DNA from: Actinomycetes bacterium
Lineage (GTDB): Bacteria; Actinomycetota; Acidimicrobiia; IMCC26256; PALSA-610
Length of the DNA: 64,000 nt
Direction of reading: 5' to 3'
NCBI GenBank assembly: GCA_025360585.1
Contig: JANYBW010000059.1
Coordinates: 17,314 to 81,313, forward strand
The notes beneath the pieces were generated by a model that made no database searches, had not been told where the DNA came from, and saw only the letters and a list, made by a program, of their open reading frames with translations. The translations under genes were made by a program, and so were the position numbers. Numbering within the stretch: position 1 is the stretch's first letter; the number at the start of each line of letters is the position of its first letter. Shown here one piece after another: positions 1-9,270 of the stretch.

Positions 1-497
1 TTCAGGCCATCATCGAAACGATCGCGCAAGGCTTCTTGGTCTGCTTCGGGAATCCCGAGCAGCATGCCGATAGTGCGCATTGGCATTTGCGCGCCTAAGT
101 CGCGAATGAAGTCGAAGCCACCGGTACCGACGAGTGGATCGAGTGAGCGCGCACAAAATGCGCGTACTTCTGGTTCGATCGCGTTCATTCGTTTCGGTGT
201 AAACACGCGCGACATCAACCCGCGGTGCACATCGTGAACCGGCGGATCCTCGAACAAGATCATGCCTGGCGGTATGTCGAAATCCATACGAATGAGTTCG
301 AGGATCGACCCTTTGCCGCTGCGGTATGTATCCCAATCGATGAGCGCGGGCTCCACATCCGCAAATCGCGTCAACGCAAAGAAATCATATTTTTCGTTGT
401 AATACAGCGGCTTTTCGTCGCGCATTCGCCGCCATAGCGGGTACGGATCTGTATCGATTTCGAAGTCGTACGGGTCGTAGTAGATGTCGTCGCTCAT
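1..497 (-). CDS. Cytochrome P450, N-terminal part (cut by window edge)
   Basis: The minus strand reads open from an ATG at 497 to the window edge, giving about 165 residues. The start reads MSDDIYYDPYDFEIDTDPYP. It contains the typical early P450 run FEDPPVHDVHRGLMSRVFTP (C-helix area, HxxxR-like) and a G-helix-side stretch ending LLGIPEADQEALRDR. The heme-cysteine part lies outside the window, so completeness cannot be judged. It is clearly a close paralogue of the P450 at 20.5 kb: both share the DPYD, DPYP, LYYN and FEDPP blocks and LDPLVG/LDPLIG. It starts two bases after the SDR stop codon, so it is the third gene of an ALDH-SDR-P450 operon. Family membership is seen in sequence; the substrate is unknown. 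Confidence 0.9.
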   Translation of the reverse strand, partial: MSDDIYYDPYDFEIDTDPYPLWRRMRDEKPLYYNEKYDFFALTRFADVEPALIDWDTYRSGKGSILELIRMDFDIPPGMILFEDPPVHDVHRGLMSRVFTPKRMNAIEPEVRAFCARSLDPLVGTGGFDFIRDLGAQMPMRTIGMLLGIPEADQEALRDRFDDGL

Positions 498-499
498 GG

Positions 500-1327
500 T
501 CACGAGGCTTTCGGATTGTGCAGCGCTGCCATCACGCCGCCGTCGACGAGGATGTCGGTGCCGGTGATAAAGGATGCGCCAGAACTCACAAGGAACTGCA
601 CAACCGATGCGATGTCTTCGGCACTGCCGAGCCGGCCCGTCCCCGAGTTGTCGACCATCATGCGCATGAACCCGCCGTGCGGGCTTTCAAGTTCGGCTTG
701 TCCCATCGGCGTCGCGATCACCCCAGGGCTGATCGAAACCACGCGACCTCCGCGAGCACCCCATGGAATCGATGCTGCTTCCACGCGCGCGAGATTGGCG
801 CGCTTCGCGATCGAATACGCCGTGCCCGGATCGAGGTTCGTCGTATCGAATTCCGGTAGCGAAGACAATGTATCGGTTGGAGTATTGGCAAACCGTCCGC
901 GGGTTTCATCATCGATCGGCATCATGTGGCCCGCCATGCTGGCGATACATACGGCGACGGTTCCTGGTTGCACCTGTGCTTCGAAAATGTCGAGTACGAG
1001 TGCCGTTCCGACAATGTCGACAGCCACAATTTGTTCCGACGTAGCTTGCACGGGCGACACCCCCGCGGTGTGCACCACGCTCGTGACGCGCCCGTACGAA
1101 GCGGCGACATCCGCCAACGCGGCGACATCGACTCGCGACGAAATGTCGGTGACAACCCCAACCACATCGAGACCCGACGCGCGTAGGCGATCACCCACGA
1201 CGGCAAGTTGGCCAGGATCGCGATCAGCAAGTACCACTCGTTTGCCGGGGCCGAGCCGGCGGACAATCGCCTCGCCCATTCCGCCCGCGCCGGTGACGAC
1301 GACTACTTCTGCATCGCCTTGGCTCAT
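500..1327 (-). CDS. SDR family NAD(P)-dependent oxidoreductase
   Basis: This 275-residue protein has a short-chain dehydrogenase fold. The nucleotide-binding TGAGGMG sits at residues 12-18, the catalytic Ser region (IASMAG) near 130, Tyr171-xxx-Lys175 (YSIAK), and a PG motif at 201. A run of about 35 residues between the Ser and Tyr motifs (roughly 135-168) is longer than in a minimal SDR and may form a lid. The ATG overlaps the end of the ALDH gene by four bases, which implies translational coupling. A P450 gene follows directly. The context suggests oxidation of an alcohol or keto intermediate next to the ALDH. The exact substrate is unknown. Confidence 0.9.
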   Translation of the reverse strand: MSQGDAEVVVVTGAGGMGEAIVRRLGPGKRVVLADRDPGQLAVVGDRLRASGLDVVGVVTDISSRVDVAALADVAASYGRVTSVVHTAGVSPVQATSEQIVAVDIVGTALVLDIFEAQVQPGTVAVCIASMAGHMMPIDDETRGRFANTPTDTLSSLPEFDTTNLDPGTAYSIAKRANLARVEAASIPWGARGGRVVSISPGVIATPMGQAELESPHGGFMRMMVDNSGTGRLGSAEDIASVVQFLVSSGASFITGTDILVDGGVMAALHNPKAS

Positions 1328-2790
1328 GTCGTCGGCTCCGCGAAGGTCTTGAGCTCAAGAAATTCTTGCAGCCCCGCCGCTCCCATTTCTCGCCCAAAAC
1401 CAGACTGTTTGCAGCCACCAAACGGTGCGTCGGGGCCGTAGTACAAACCGCCGTTCACACTCATCGTGCCGCACCGCACCGCGCGGGCAACGCGCATCGC
1501 ACGATCCCGATCTGGGCTGACAACCGATCCAGAAAGGCCAAAGATTGAATTATTCGCGATGCGAATCGCGTCGTCGTCGCCGTCGTGGGGAAGCACAACC
1601 AACACGGGGCCGAAAAGTTCGTCTTGCGCGATTTCGGAATCCTCAGAGGCGCCAACGATCAACGTCGGTTCGTAGTAAAAGCCCTTCGGCAGGTGCTCAG
1701 GGATACGGCCCCCGACGATCGCTTCAGCGCCTTCGGCGACGGCGCGATCCACGTAGCCCGCAACCTTTTCGCGCTGTCGCCGACTGATCAGTGGCCCCAT
1801 CATGTTGGCAGCATCGGTCGGGTCGCCATACGCAACGCCGCTGAGCATGCCGCGCGTCTGATCAACGACTTCATCGAAACGAGCTCGGGGAACGACCAAC
1901 CGCGAAGTGATCGCGCAACCTTGGCCCGAATGCGACACTGCTGCGAACGCACAGAACATTGCCGCGAGCGCGGGATCGCCATCGTCGAGCAACACGAACG
2001 CGGATTTTCCGCCCAGCTCCAAAAACACCCGTTTGAGTGTGGTGCTGGCCGCGGCCATGATGGCGCGGCCAACGGGCGTAGAACCGGTAAACGACACCAC
2101 ATCAACATCCGAATGGGTTGTGAGCAATGCTCCTACCGCAGGATCGGGTGAAGTTAGTACGTTGATGACGCCAGCCGGAAAGTCGGTGGCCTCCGCGATC
2201 AGACGCCCGAGCGCAAGATTGATTAGCGGCGTATCCGGGGCGCCCTTCAAGATCACCGTGCAACCAGCGGCGAGGGCGGGAGCAAGTTTCGCGAGGGCGA
2301 GCTGAATTGGGTAGTTGTACGCGGTGATCGCACCGACAACGCCCGCGCCTTCTTTTTCGATCCATCGGTGGCTCATGATCCCGAATGCTTCGCGGTCGCC
2401 GAGGTCCTCAACGAAATCAAACGACTCAACGAAATCGGCGTACCACTCGATGACTGCGAGGGGCGCTTCAAGCTGCGGCCCGCTCGTGCTCGACACCGGC
2501 GCACCAACCTCCGCGACGAGGAGCGCGCGCATGGGCTCGAGATTGTCGAGGATCGCGTGGCGCAACTGGCGTAAACAGCGAACGCGAAACTCGACGTTGC
2601 GTGACCATTCGGTGGTGTCGAAAGCCCGACGCGCGGCCGCGATGGCTCGCTCAGTGTCTTCAATCGTTGCGTCGGCAGCCTCGGCCACCGGTTCTTCAGT
2701 CGCAGGATTGATGCTCGTGAACGTACGTCCGGACGATGCGGCGACGAGCGCACCATCGATGAGCAAGCGATGTTCGTGCCAGAGGGTCAC
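1324..2790 (-). CDS. Aldehyde dehydrogenase (NAD(P)+-dependent)
   Basis: This 488-residue ALDH superfamily member oxidises aldehydes to acids. Visible family signatures are the glutamate motif LELGGKSA near residue 255, the catalytic cysteine in SGQGCAITSR near 287, and the C-terminal FGGCKQSGFGREMG. Length is normal for the family. It is the first gene of a minus-strand operon (ALDH, SDR, P450) and faces away from the acyl-CoA dehydrogenase pair starting at 2.9 kb. A possible GGAG-like ribosome site (aggagaacc) lies just upstream of the ATG at 2790. Likely role: clearing an aldehyde formed by the P450 and SDR steps. A second ALDH of the same superfamily lies at 29.6 kb. Confidence 0.93.
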   Translation of the reverse strand: MTLWHEHRLLIDGALVAASSGRTFTSINPATEEPVAEAADATIEDTERAIAAARRAFDTTEWSRNVEFRVRCLRQLRHAILDNLEPMRALLVAEVGAPVSSTSGPQLEAPLAVIEWYADFVESFDFVEDLGDREAFGIMSHRWIEKEGAGVVGAITAYNYPIQLALAKLAPALAAGCTVILKGAPDTPLINLALGRLIAEATDFPAGVINVLTSPDPAVGALLTTHSDVDVVSFTGSTPVGRAIMAAASTTLKRVFLELGGKSAFVLLDDGDPALAAMFCAFAAVSHSGQGCAITSRLVVPRARFDEVVDQTRGMLSGVAYGDPTDAANMMGPLISRRQREKVAGYVDRAVAEGAEAIVGGRIPEHLPKGFYYEPTLIVGASEDSEIAQDELFGPVLVVLPHDGDDDAIRIANNSIFGLSGSVVSPDRDRAMRVARAVRCGTMSVNGGLYYGPDAPFGGCKQSGFGREMGAAGLQEFLELKTFAEPTT

Positions 2791-2835
2791 GGGGTTCTCC
2801 TGTTGTGCTTGGTAGCGAGATTGCGAAGCGTCGTA

Positions 2836-2850
2836 TTACCGTATCTGAGA
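2836..2850. promoter_or_regulatory. Degenerate copy of the TCTCA-N5-TGAGA operator-like site
   Basis: The sequence TTACC-GTATC-TGAGA lies in the 109-bp divergent region between the ALDH (minus) and acyl-CoA dehydrogenase (plus) genes. Only the right arm matches the perfect copies at 35077 and 36553, so this is a weak call made because of its position. Confidence 0.3.
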
Positions 2851-2899
2851 ATTGCTCTCTCGAAAAAGTACAGCGACATTATCGACCGGAGACTCCCAC

Positions 2900-4057
2900 G
2901 TGGTGCGCAGTGCGACAACAGCGGAATTCAGGGCTGATCTCCACGCCTGGCTCGACGTGCACGAGGCGGAGCTCGCGCCGACCTACCGCGGAATGGGCAC
3001 GCTCGACGAACAAATTGCGCAAATGCAACGGGTCAAAGCGATCCTGTACGAAGCCGACTGGATGCGCTACGGCTGGCCCGAACGTGTCGGTGGCCTTGGC
3101 GGCGCTGCCGCACTGCGCACAGAGCTGGGCGCCTCGCTCGCCGCGCGGGATCTCATGGACCCGGGCCATTTCTCGCTCGTTGAAGTGCTTGCGCCGACGT
3201 TGATTGATTTTGCAACGCCGGCACTTGCTGCCGAGGTCGTTCCGAGTCTGTTGAACGGCTCCGAGATGTGGTGCCAAGGGTTTTCGGAACCCGAAACTGG
3301 CAGCGATCTCTCGTCGTTACGATGCCGGGCGGTCGCCGAAGGTGATCCCTCGACTGCGACACAATGGATCATCAATGGCCAAAAGGTTTGGACCAGCCTT
3401 GCGCATTTCTCGGATCGTTGCGTGTTGCTCACCCGCACCGGCCCTCCGGATTCAAAACACCTCGGAATTACTGCCTTTTTCGTCGACATGGATACACCTG
3501 GTATCACCGTTCGGCCAATCGAGATGATCAACGGTGTGCGTGAATTCGCCGAAGTATTTTTCGACGACGTCGTTGTGTCGACGGATCGCATACTTGGTTC
3601 AGTGAACGGCGGCTGGGCCGTTGCGATGAGCATCCTCCCCTTCGAGCGCTCGTCATGTTTTTGGCAACGGATTGCGTATCTATACCAACGCTTACAAGCG
3701 CTGACGCGCCTGAGCGAACCCACCGATCGAAACGCCGAAATCATCGGCAACGCGTTTCTGGAGCTGCACGCACTGCGCACGCGCTCGCGCTCGACGCAAC
3801 ATCGCTTGGCCGCAGGCGCAACCCTCGGAGCGGAAACTTCGATCGACAAAGTGCTGGTAGCTGCAGGAGAGCATGCGGTATACAACGCGGCCCGACGGCT
3901 CTTGCATAACACGATCACCCTCGACGACACTGTGCATGGCGAACAGTGGCGCACCGAATATCTGTACTCGCGCAGCGCAACGATTTACGGCGGCACCGCA
4001 GAAATTCAACGAAACATCATCGCCCGACGTTTGCTCAACTTGGGCGATGAACGGTGA
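2900..4057 (+). CDS. Acyl-CoA dehydrogenase, FadE-like subunit
   Basis: This FAD-dependent acyl-CoA dehydrogenase has about 385 residues. Visible motifs are the FAD/substrate loop FSEPETGSDLSS and the C-terminal YGGTAEIQRNIIARRLL, where the residue before GT is Gly rather than the Glu of classic MCAD-type enzymes. I chose the GTG at 2900 because GGAG at 2888-2891 is eight bases upstream; an in-frame earlier codon at 2852 has no such site. The next gene encodes a shorter, diverged dehydrogenase and overlaps this one. That arrangement is typical of the heterotetrameric FadE pairs of actinobacterial steroid catabolism (known for the family; the pairing here is inferred). Confidence 0.88.
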   Translation: MVRSATTAEFRADLHAWLDVHEAELAPTYRGMGTLDEQIAQMQRVKAILYEADWMRYGWPERVGGLGGAAALRTELGASLAARDLMDPGHFSLVEVLAPTLIDFATPALAAEVVPSLLNGSEMWCQGFSEPETGSDLSSLRCRAVAEGDPSTATQWIINGQKVWTSLAHFSDRCVLLTRTGPPDSKHLGITAFFVDMDTPGITVRPIEMINGVREFAEVFFDDVVVSTDRILGSVNGGWAVAMSILPFERSSCFWQRIAYLYQRLQALTRLSEPTDRNAEIIGNAFLELHALRTRSRSTQHRLAAGATLGAETSIDKVLVAAGEHAVYNAARRLLHNTITLDDTVHGEQWRTEYLYSRSATIYGGTAEIQRNIIARRLLNLGDER

Positions 4058-5037
4058 TGGACCCAGACGAGAGCGAACTGCTCACGGCAACCGTTCGCGA
4101 CGCGCTTGCTCACGCGGCGCCTCACGCATCGACCGGTAGTGCCATTGATGCGTTGCTGGCAGAACTCGGATGGTCCGACATGTTGGCCAGCGCGCCATCT
4201 GAAGCTATTTCCATTGTGTTTTCCTGTCTCGGTTACGCAAACGCGGCGAGTAGCGCACTTGACGATGCGCTTCTTGATGCGCTGGGGGTTGATGCGCTGG
4301 GGGTTGATGCGGCCCGTTGCGTTGTGCTCCCAGCGCGCGGAACGGACCCTCCAGCACGGCGAGACGGTGATCGTTTGGTCGTCGACGGCATAGCTACGGT
4401 GCGGGCCGAGACCGCGAGCGAATTTGTGGTGGTAGTTGACGGTGCTGCATTTGGATTGCCCGCTGCGTCGGTGCGCGTCGCATCGATTACCGGCATCGAC
4501 CCACGTTCGGAACTGCATCGGGTGCAATTCAGTGGGCCACTTCCCAAACGTTTGCAAGAACTCATCGTCGAGCGCTCGGCGGACTGGACAACAGTTGTGG
4601 CTCGAGCGCACCACGCATTGGCCGCCGAAATGATCGGTGTGAATCGCGCCATGCTTGAGCTCGCGTGTGAACACGCATTGTCTCGGGTGCAGTTCGATCG
4701 ACCCATCGCAACGTTTCAAGCCGTCCGGCATCGGCTCGCCGAATCATTGGTAGCGATCGAGGCGCTCGGTGCCGCGGTCGACGCGGCGACTGAAGAACCA
4801 TCGCCAATACTCGCCATGCTCGCAAAAGCGATCGGTGGCCGCACTACTCGAACGGTGGCGGCGCACTGCCAACAAGTGCTCGCCGGAATTGGATTCACGA
4901 CGGATCACGCATTCCATCGTTACCTCAAGCGCGGCTTGGTGTTGGATGAACTCTTCGGTACCGCCGACGATCTCGCGCTGGCAATCGGCCGCACCCTCAT
5001 GAGCGAGGGCTCGGTTCCAACCCTGGTCGAGCTGTAG
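4057..5037 (+). CDS. Acyl-CoA dehydrogenase, shorter partner subunit
   Basis: This protein of about 326 residues has the acyl-CoA dehydrogenase C-terminal domain (for example QFDRPIATFQAVRHRLAES), but a weak N-terminal half lacking the canonical FAD loop. Its ATG overlaps the stop of the preceding gene (TGATG); a GTG at 4054 is an alternative start. The pairing suggests an obligate alpha-beta complex. A 15-bp tandem duplication (4276-4305) adds an in-frame DALGV repeat near residue 75. The diverged subunit of such complexes usually lacks catalytic residues, which fits but is not proven here. Confidence 0.85.
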   Translation: MDPDESELLTATVRDALAHAAPHASTGSAIDALLAELGWSDMLASAPSEAISIVFSCLGYANAASSALDDALLDALGVDALGVDAARCVVLPARGTDPPARRDGDRLVVDGIATVRAETASEFVVVVDGAAFGLPAASVRVASITGIDPRSELHRVQFSGPLPKRLQELIVERSADWTTVVARAHHALAAEMIGVNRAMLELACEHALSRVQFDRPIATFQAVRHRLAESLVAIEALGAAVDAATEEPSPILAMLAKAIGGRTTRTVAAHCQQVLAGIGFTTDHAFHRYLKRGLVLDELFGTADDLALAIGRTLMSEGSVPTLVEL

Positions 5038-5146
5038 CACTCGCGGGAAGATCGTGAGAACCAGCGATTGGGCTCCGTTACCGAAAATTGTCAATATTTG
5101 CTGTAGAAACTGCCTCGACTACTGAGGTCTCAACCGGAGGAACATC

Positions 5147-5908
5147 ATGGAATTGGCAACGTGTCGAGCGATCATCGTGGGTGGCGCATCAGGAATGGCC
5201 AAGGCAACGGCGCAGCGGATCGTCGCTGCGGGTGGCAAGGTCGCGATACTTGACCGCGGACAAAGCGCGGGCGCTGAAGTCGCCAAAGAACTAGGCGGCA
5301 CGTTCCACGAAGTCGACGTCATGGACGCCGAAGGCACCGAAATCGTCATCAACGAGGCCGCCGAAGCATTGGGCGGTATCTCAGTCAGCGTCAATACGGC
5401 CGGTGGCGGTGTGGCGAAACGCACTATGAGCAAAGACGGCCCCCACCCACTCGATTCGTTCAAGTTCACGATCGATCTCAACTTGATCGGTTCGTTCAAC
5501 GTTTCGCGTTTGGCGGCGGATCATATGAGTCGCAATGAACCCAACGAAGACGGTGAACGCGGCGTGATCATCAACACCGCGTCGATCGCCGCGTTCGAAG
5601 GCCAAATCGGCCAGGTTGCCTATGCCGCCGCGAAGGCGGGCATCGTGGGCATGACATTCACGATGGCGCGCGATTTGGGCACGCTCGGAATCCGCGTGAA
5701 CGCGATTGCACCGAGCCTGTTTGCCACGGGGTTGACCGCCGGTATCCCCGACGAATTCGAAGCCGCGCTCACCAAGGACGCTGCGTTTCCGAAGCGCATG
5801 GGTCGTCCTGATGAATTCGCGCGTATGGCGTGTCAGATCATCGAAAACCCGATGCTGAACGCGGGAACTATCCGCCTGGACGGCGGCCAACGTTTCGCCC
5901 CTAAATAG
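5147..5908 (+). CDS. SDR family oxidoreductase, 3-hydroxyacyl-CoA dehydrogenase type-2-like
   Basis: This 253-residue short-chain dehydrogenase has a [10 protein letters not shown] cofactor loop near residue 12, a TASIAAFEG serine region near 143, YAAAK at about 157-161, and the C-terminal [14 protein letters not shown]. The overall pattern resembles 17-beta-HSD type 10 or type-2 3-hydroxyacyl-CoA dehydrogenases, with insertions after the NTAGGG motif. A good ribosome site (CCGGAGGAA) precedes the ATG. It follows the acyl-CoA dehydrogenase pair, consistent with the third beta-oxidation step. A terminator-like hairpin overlaps its stop codon. Confidence 0.9.
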   Translation: MELATCRAIIVGGASGMAKATAQRIVAAGGKVAILDRGQSAGAEVAKELGGTFHEVDVMDAEGTEIVINEAAEALGGISVSVNTAGGGVAKRTMSKDGPHPLDSFKFTIDLNLIGSFNVSRLAADHMSRNEPNEDGERGVIINTASIAAFEGQIGQVAYAAAKAGIVGMTFTMARDLGTLGIRVNAIAPSLFATGLTAGIPDEFEAALTKDAAFPKRMGRPDEFARMACQIIENPMLNAGTIRLDGGQRFAPK

Positions 5909-5926
5909 CCCTGGCGAATCAGGGCT
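5907..5926. terminator. Bidirectional terminator-like hairpin
   Basis: A perfect 7-bp inverted repeat, AGCCCTG-GCGAAT-CAGGGCT, starts inside the SDR stop codon and lies between two convergent genes ending at 5908 and 5939. It has no T-tract, so it is either an imperfect intrinsic terminator or an mRNA 3' end stabiliser. Confidence 0.6.
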
Positions 5927-5938
5927 GTGGCAGGCGAG

Positions 5939-6715
5939 TTAGCGCGCTCGGCCGAGGAACTTGTCGACGTTGTTTCGCAGATCGTCAGTACCAAACGATT
6001 CAGATTCCAGCGCCATCGCGAAATCGATTGTCGCCAGCACCGCGCGCTCAACGTGCATGTTCAGCACCCGCTTCGTCGCCTCGACTGCCTGTTGCGGCAA
6101 CGCCGCGATTTTGCGAGCAGTCTTCAGCGCGGTTTCAAACACTTCGTCGTCGGGGCACACATGATTCGCGAGCCCAATTTGCGCGGCTCGCGCCGCACTA
6201 ATCCGATCGCCGGTAAACGCGTATTCCTTTGCGAGTAACAGGCTTGTATGCAACGGCCAGACGAGCGGGCCGCCATCAGCCGCCACTAAACCAACGGGCA
6301 CGTGCGGGTCTGAGAGGTACGACGATTCCGCCATGAACACAACGTCGCTCAACGCAATCACGCTGCATCCGAGCCCAACTGCCGGGCCATTTACCGCGGC
6401 CACAACGGGCAAGCGACAACGGATCATGTTCATCACAAGATCGCGTCCCTCATTGATTGTGTCGCGGCGCAATGCTGGGTCATTGGCCATCCGGTCGAGC
6501 AGATCAAAATCACCGCCGGCAGAAAACGCGCGTCCGTTGCCCGTGATTACGGCAACGCGTGCTGCTTTGTCCTCGCTCAATTGCGGAAACAGTTCGGTGA
6601 GCCCAAGGTGTAATTCACTATTGATTGCATTGAGGTTTTCGGGGCGGTTCAACCGCACGATCCGCAGTGGCCCGTCGATTTCAACGGTCACTACGGAGGG
6701 AAGATCGTATTTCAT
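5939..6715 (-). CDS. Enoyl-CoA hydratase/isomerase family protein
   Basis: This 258-residue crotonase-fold protein hydrates or isomerises enoyl-CoA esters. The oxyanion-hole regions are AFSAGGDFDLL near residue 64 and GPAVGLGCSVIALSDVVFMA near 110. The N-terminal LNRPENLNAIN block is typical. The classic second catalytic Glu of mammalian hydratase is not obvious, so the reaction may be isomerisation, hydrolysis or hydration. It is the last gene of the minus-strand run ligase-DUF35-thiolase-dehydrogenase pair-hydratase. Confidence 0.9.
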   Translation of the reverse strand: MKYDLPSVVTVEIDGPLRIVRLNRPENLNAINSELHLGLTELFPQLSEDKAARVAVITGNGRAFSAGGDFDLLDRMANDPALRRDTINEGRDLVMNMIRCRLPVVAAVNGPAVGLGCSVIALSDVVFMAESSYLSDPHVPVGLVAADGGPLVWPLHTSLLLAKEYAFTGDRISAARAAQIGLANHVCPDDEVFETALKTARKIAALPQQAVEATKRVLNMHVERAVLATIDFAMALESESFGTDDLRNNVDKFLGRAR

Positions 6716-6741
6716 ACGGTTGCTCCTAAGGGTCGGCGCGG

Positions 6742-7869
6742 TTAGGCCATGCCGAGAATGCGGCCGGCGATGATGTTCTTTTGAATTTGCGAGGTGCCAC
6801 CCATAACGCTTTGGGCTCTGCTGTAGAGATAGGTCTTCAGCTCGACATTTTCGGAATCAGTTATGGCGCTCGAACCCGCGACTGCCACGGCTGCGGCGCC
6901 GACCGATTGTTCAGTCCAGGTCATCAACAACTTGTCGATCGAACCGCCCGGACCGTGGTCCACACCGTCGAGCCGTTCGCTCAAACGGCGGCATACATGC
7001 AGCCGCAACATCTCGGTTTGTACATAGGCCCACGCAACGGATTCGCGCACATCGTTGCGAAACGACTCCGGCGCGGCCGCAACTTTCTTCTCCAGCTCCT
7101 TGACCGTCTTTGCGTAGCGCGCCTGATAGCCGAGTTCGCCGGGTTCGCGTTCGTGGCTGACGATGGTCATCGCCACACGCCAACCTTCGCCCGGGTCGCC
7201 CAACATATTCGCCGCAGGAACGCGCGCGCCGTCGAACATGACTTGGCCGAATTCGGTGGTGATTCCATTGATCATTTTCAACGGTCGTTGCTCAATCGCA
7301 GCCTGATTCATCGGGACTGCAAACGCGGTGAGACCTTTGTGTTTCGCAACCGTTGCATCCGTTCGGGCCAGTAGAAAACACCAATCGGCAACATCCGAAT
7401 AGCTCGTCCAGATCTTGTGACCATCAATGACGTACTCATCGCCGTCGAGTATGGCAGTGGTACGCAGAGCCGCGAGATCCGATCCCGCGTCAGGCTCACT
7501 GAAACCTTGGCACCAACGTTCTTGGCCACTGATGAGCCCTGGCAAGAAACGATCTTTGATGATGTCGTTCGCGTGGCGGGTGAGCCCCTGCACGAGATAG
7601 CCGAGGCTCGGCCGCGGCGGCGCGCTCGCCCGCGCGACTTCTTCGTCGAGAATCACATCGAAGACGGTGGGTAGTTCGTGTCCGCCGTATCGTTTCGGCC
7701 AACTCAATCCAAAGAATCCCGCGCGGTAGAGCGCGGTGTGCCACTCGGCTTGCCTTTGCCAGTACGCGTCGTCGGTCGAAGAAGCAGGGAGCCCAGGATT
7801 GTTTTCCGCGAGCCAGGCGCGAAAACGGGCTCGAAATGCTCGTTCTTCGTGAGAGTCGCGGTAGTCCAT
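6742..7869 (-). CDS. Acyl-CoA dehydrogenase, FadE-like subunit
   Basis: This acyl-CoA dehydrogenase of about 375 residues starts MDYRDSHEERAFRARF. It carries the FSEPDAGSDLAALRT FAD loop and the C-terminal MGGTSQIQKNIIAGRILGMA. I place the start at the ATG at 7869, which shares one base with the stop of the upstream dehydrogenase gene (TAATG); longer in-frame readings run inside that gene. The tight coupling and two unequal subunits repeat the organisation at 2.9-5.0 kb and point to a second heteromeric FadE complex. Confidence 0.9.
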   Translation of the reverse strand: MDYRDSHEERAFRARFRAWLAENNPGLPASSTDDAYWQRQAEWHTALYRAGFFGLSWPKRYGGHELPTVFDVILDEEVARASAPPRPSLGYLVQGLTRHANDIIKDRFLPGLISGQERWCQGFSEPDAGSDLAALRTTAILDGDEYVIDGHKIWTSYSDVADWCFLLARTDATVAKHKGLTAFAVPMNQAAIEQRPLKMINGITTEFGQVMFDGARVPAANMLGDPGEGWRVAMTIVSHEREPGELGYQARYAKTVKELEKKVAAAPESFRNDVRESVAWAYVQTEMLRLHVCRRLSERLDGVDHGPGGSIDKLLMTWTEQSVGAAAVAVAGSSAITDSENVELKTYLYSRAQSVMGGTSQIQKNIIAGRILGMA

Positions 7870-8909
7870 TAGTGCACTCCCAATCGATCGTCCGCCAACG
7901 CATTGAGTTGCGCAGCATCGTCGCCGAACAACAACGATGACAACAGCGCGCGGCGCAAATATACGTGCACGATGCATTCCCATGTGTTGCCGATGCCGCC
8001 GTGCACTTGCACCGCGGTCTCGTTGATGGTGCGCGCGGCCCGTGCGCAATACGTCTTCGCGATGCGCGCAGCAACGAGCGCGGCCGACGGTTCAAGCGCG
8101 TCGACTGCCCACGCCGCGTGGAGCGAAACGCTGAGCGAACCTTCCATCAGCACATGGGCTTCCGCGAGGAGATGCTGGACAGCTTGAAACGAACCAACCG
8201 CCACGCCGTACTGCCTGCGTTCCTTCACATATTCAACGGAGACGTCGATAACCCCGCGCATCCCGCCAACGAGATCCGCGCAGGTAAGCGCGAGGCCGAG
8301 GGCTTGAAGCTGTACGAGATCAGCACTCGATATTTCGCCGGAACCGGCAAGCGGACGTACCGCCGTGCCGGTTGGGATTGTGAGGACCGCACGGGTGAGA
8401 TCGTTGCCGCGATCCGTTTCCGCGAGCGAGCCGAGGGTGATTGAGCCAAGGTGCAGCCCCTTCCCCTCGTCGATGAGCACCAGTGCTTCGGCCGCGCCCC
8501 GAGCATCGACCGCGTACACGGCTTCGGCGGTGGCAGAAGTAGCGCTTCCGGTTGCCGTTCCCGGACCATCGAGCCGCGGATTGAACGCGAGCGTGGTGGC
8601 AACGGGGAGCTCTAGCCCGGCCCGGCGAGCGAGGTCCTTAGCGAGGAGCGGCCCGAGAAACGCGGCGTCGGCGACAGCATTGGCGAGGGCATCGGCGACG
8701 ATTGCAGCTTCTACTGCGCTTGCGAGTGGCGAGCCATCGCCTGAATCATCTCGGAGTTCGAGCCAACCGGCGTCGGTGATCGCGGCTGCCAAACGGGCGC
8801 GCCGATCGAGGTCGTCGAGGTCCCCAACGGACCTCACGCCCAGGTTGGCGGCCAGCTGACGCGCCGATCGCCGCAGCTCAGCCTGCTCAGGAGTATCTCG
8901 CGTGTCCAC
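7869..8909 (-). CDS. Acyl-CoA dehydrogenase, partner subunit
   Basis: This dehydrogenase-family subunit of about 346 residues has the C-terminal helical domain (for example ERRQYGVAVGSFQAVQHLLAEAHVL, cited in part) and a weak N-terminal domain. I chose the GTG at 8909 (VDTRDTPEQAELRRSARQL). The reading frame stays open upstream to 9542 only because the 51-bp repeats there are a multiple of three, and their translation looks nothing like a dehydrogenase. An operator-like site lies 16 bp upstream of the GTG. Confidence 0.85.
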   Translation of the reverse strand: MDTRDTPEQAELRRSARQLAANLGVRSVGDLDDLDRRARLAAAITDAGWLELRDDSGDGSPLASAVEAAIVADALANAVADAAFLGPLLAKDLARRAGLELPVATTLAFNPRLDGPGTATGSATSATAEAVYAVDARGAAEALVLIDEGKGLHLGSITLGSLAETDRGNDLTRAVLTIPTGTAVRPLAGSGEISSADLVQLQALGLALTCADLVGGMRGVIDVSVEYVKERRQYGVAVGSFQAVQHLLAEAHVLMEGSLSVSLHAAWAVDALEPSAALVAARIAKTYCARAARTINETAVQVHGGIGNTWECIVHVYLRRALLSSLLFGDDAAQLNALADDRLGVH

Positions 8910-8924
8910 TCGCGAGAACCTAGT

Positions 8925-8939
8925 TCTACAAAATTGAGA
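8925..8939. promoter_or_regulatory. Degenerate TCTCA-N5-TGAGA operator-like site
   Basis: The sequence TCTAC-AAAAT-TGAGA has one perfect arm and a 3/5 left arm. It lies immediately upstream of the GTG start of the dehydrogenase gene at 8909. It is AT-rich against its GC-rich surroundings and suggests an internal regulated promoter between the repeat array and this gene. Confidence 0.45.
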
Positions 8940-8962
8940 GCACAATATCCGCACGCCACCCC

Positions 8963-9270
8963 GACCGCGCTGGTCCCTGCAGGATGCCCGGGAGGGCTCG
9001 CGAGAGTGACCAGGATCGCGCTGGTCCCTGCAGGATGCCCGGGAGGGCTCGCGAGAGGGACCAGGACCGCGCTGGTCCCTACGGGACGCCCGGGAGGGCT
9101 CGCGAGAGTGACCAGGATCGCGCTGGTCCCTGCAGGACGCCCCAGAGGGCTCGCGAGTGTGACCAGGACCGCGCTGGTCCCTGTAGGACGCCCCAGAGGG
9201 CTCGCGAGAGTGACCAGGATCGCGCTGGTCCCTGCAGGACGCCCGGGAGGGCTCGCGAGAGTGACCAGGA
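8963..9270. repeat. 51-bp tandem repeat array, about six copies
   Basis: Identical or near-identical units begin at 8971, 9022, 9073, 9124, 9175 and 9226, exactly 51 bp apart. Each unit holds TGGTCCCT near its start, a GAGGGCTCGCGAG segment with the perfect palindrome CTCGCGAG, and GACCA near its end. TGGTC and GACCA can pair to form one long hairpin per unit. The array fills the gap between the thiolase stop (9292) and the next gene of the operon. Units differ by a few substitutions (for example GGATGCCCGGG versus GGACGCCCCAG). There are no unique spacers, so it is not a CRISPR array. Confidence 0.95.

Noticed and set aside
8963..9270. CRISPR array
   Set aside because: Units abut directly without unique spacers, and there are no cas genes.
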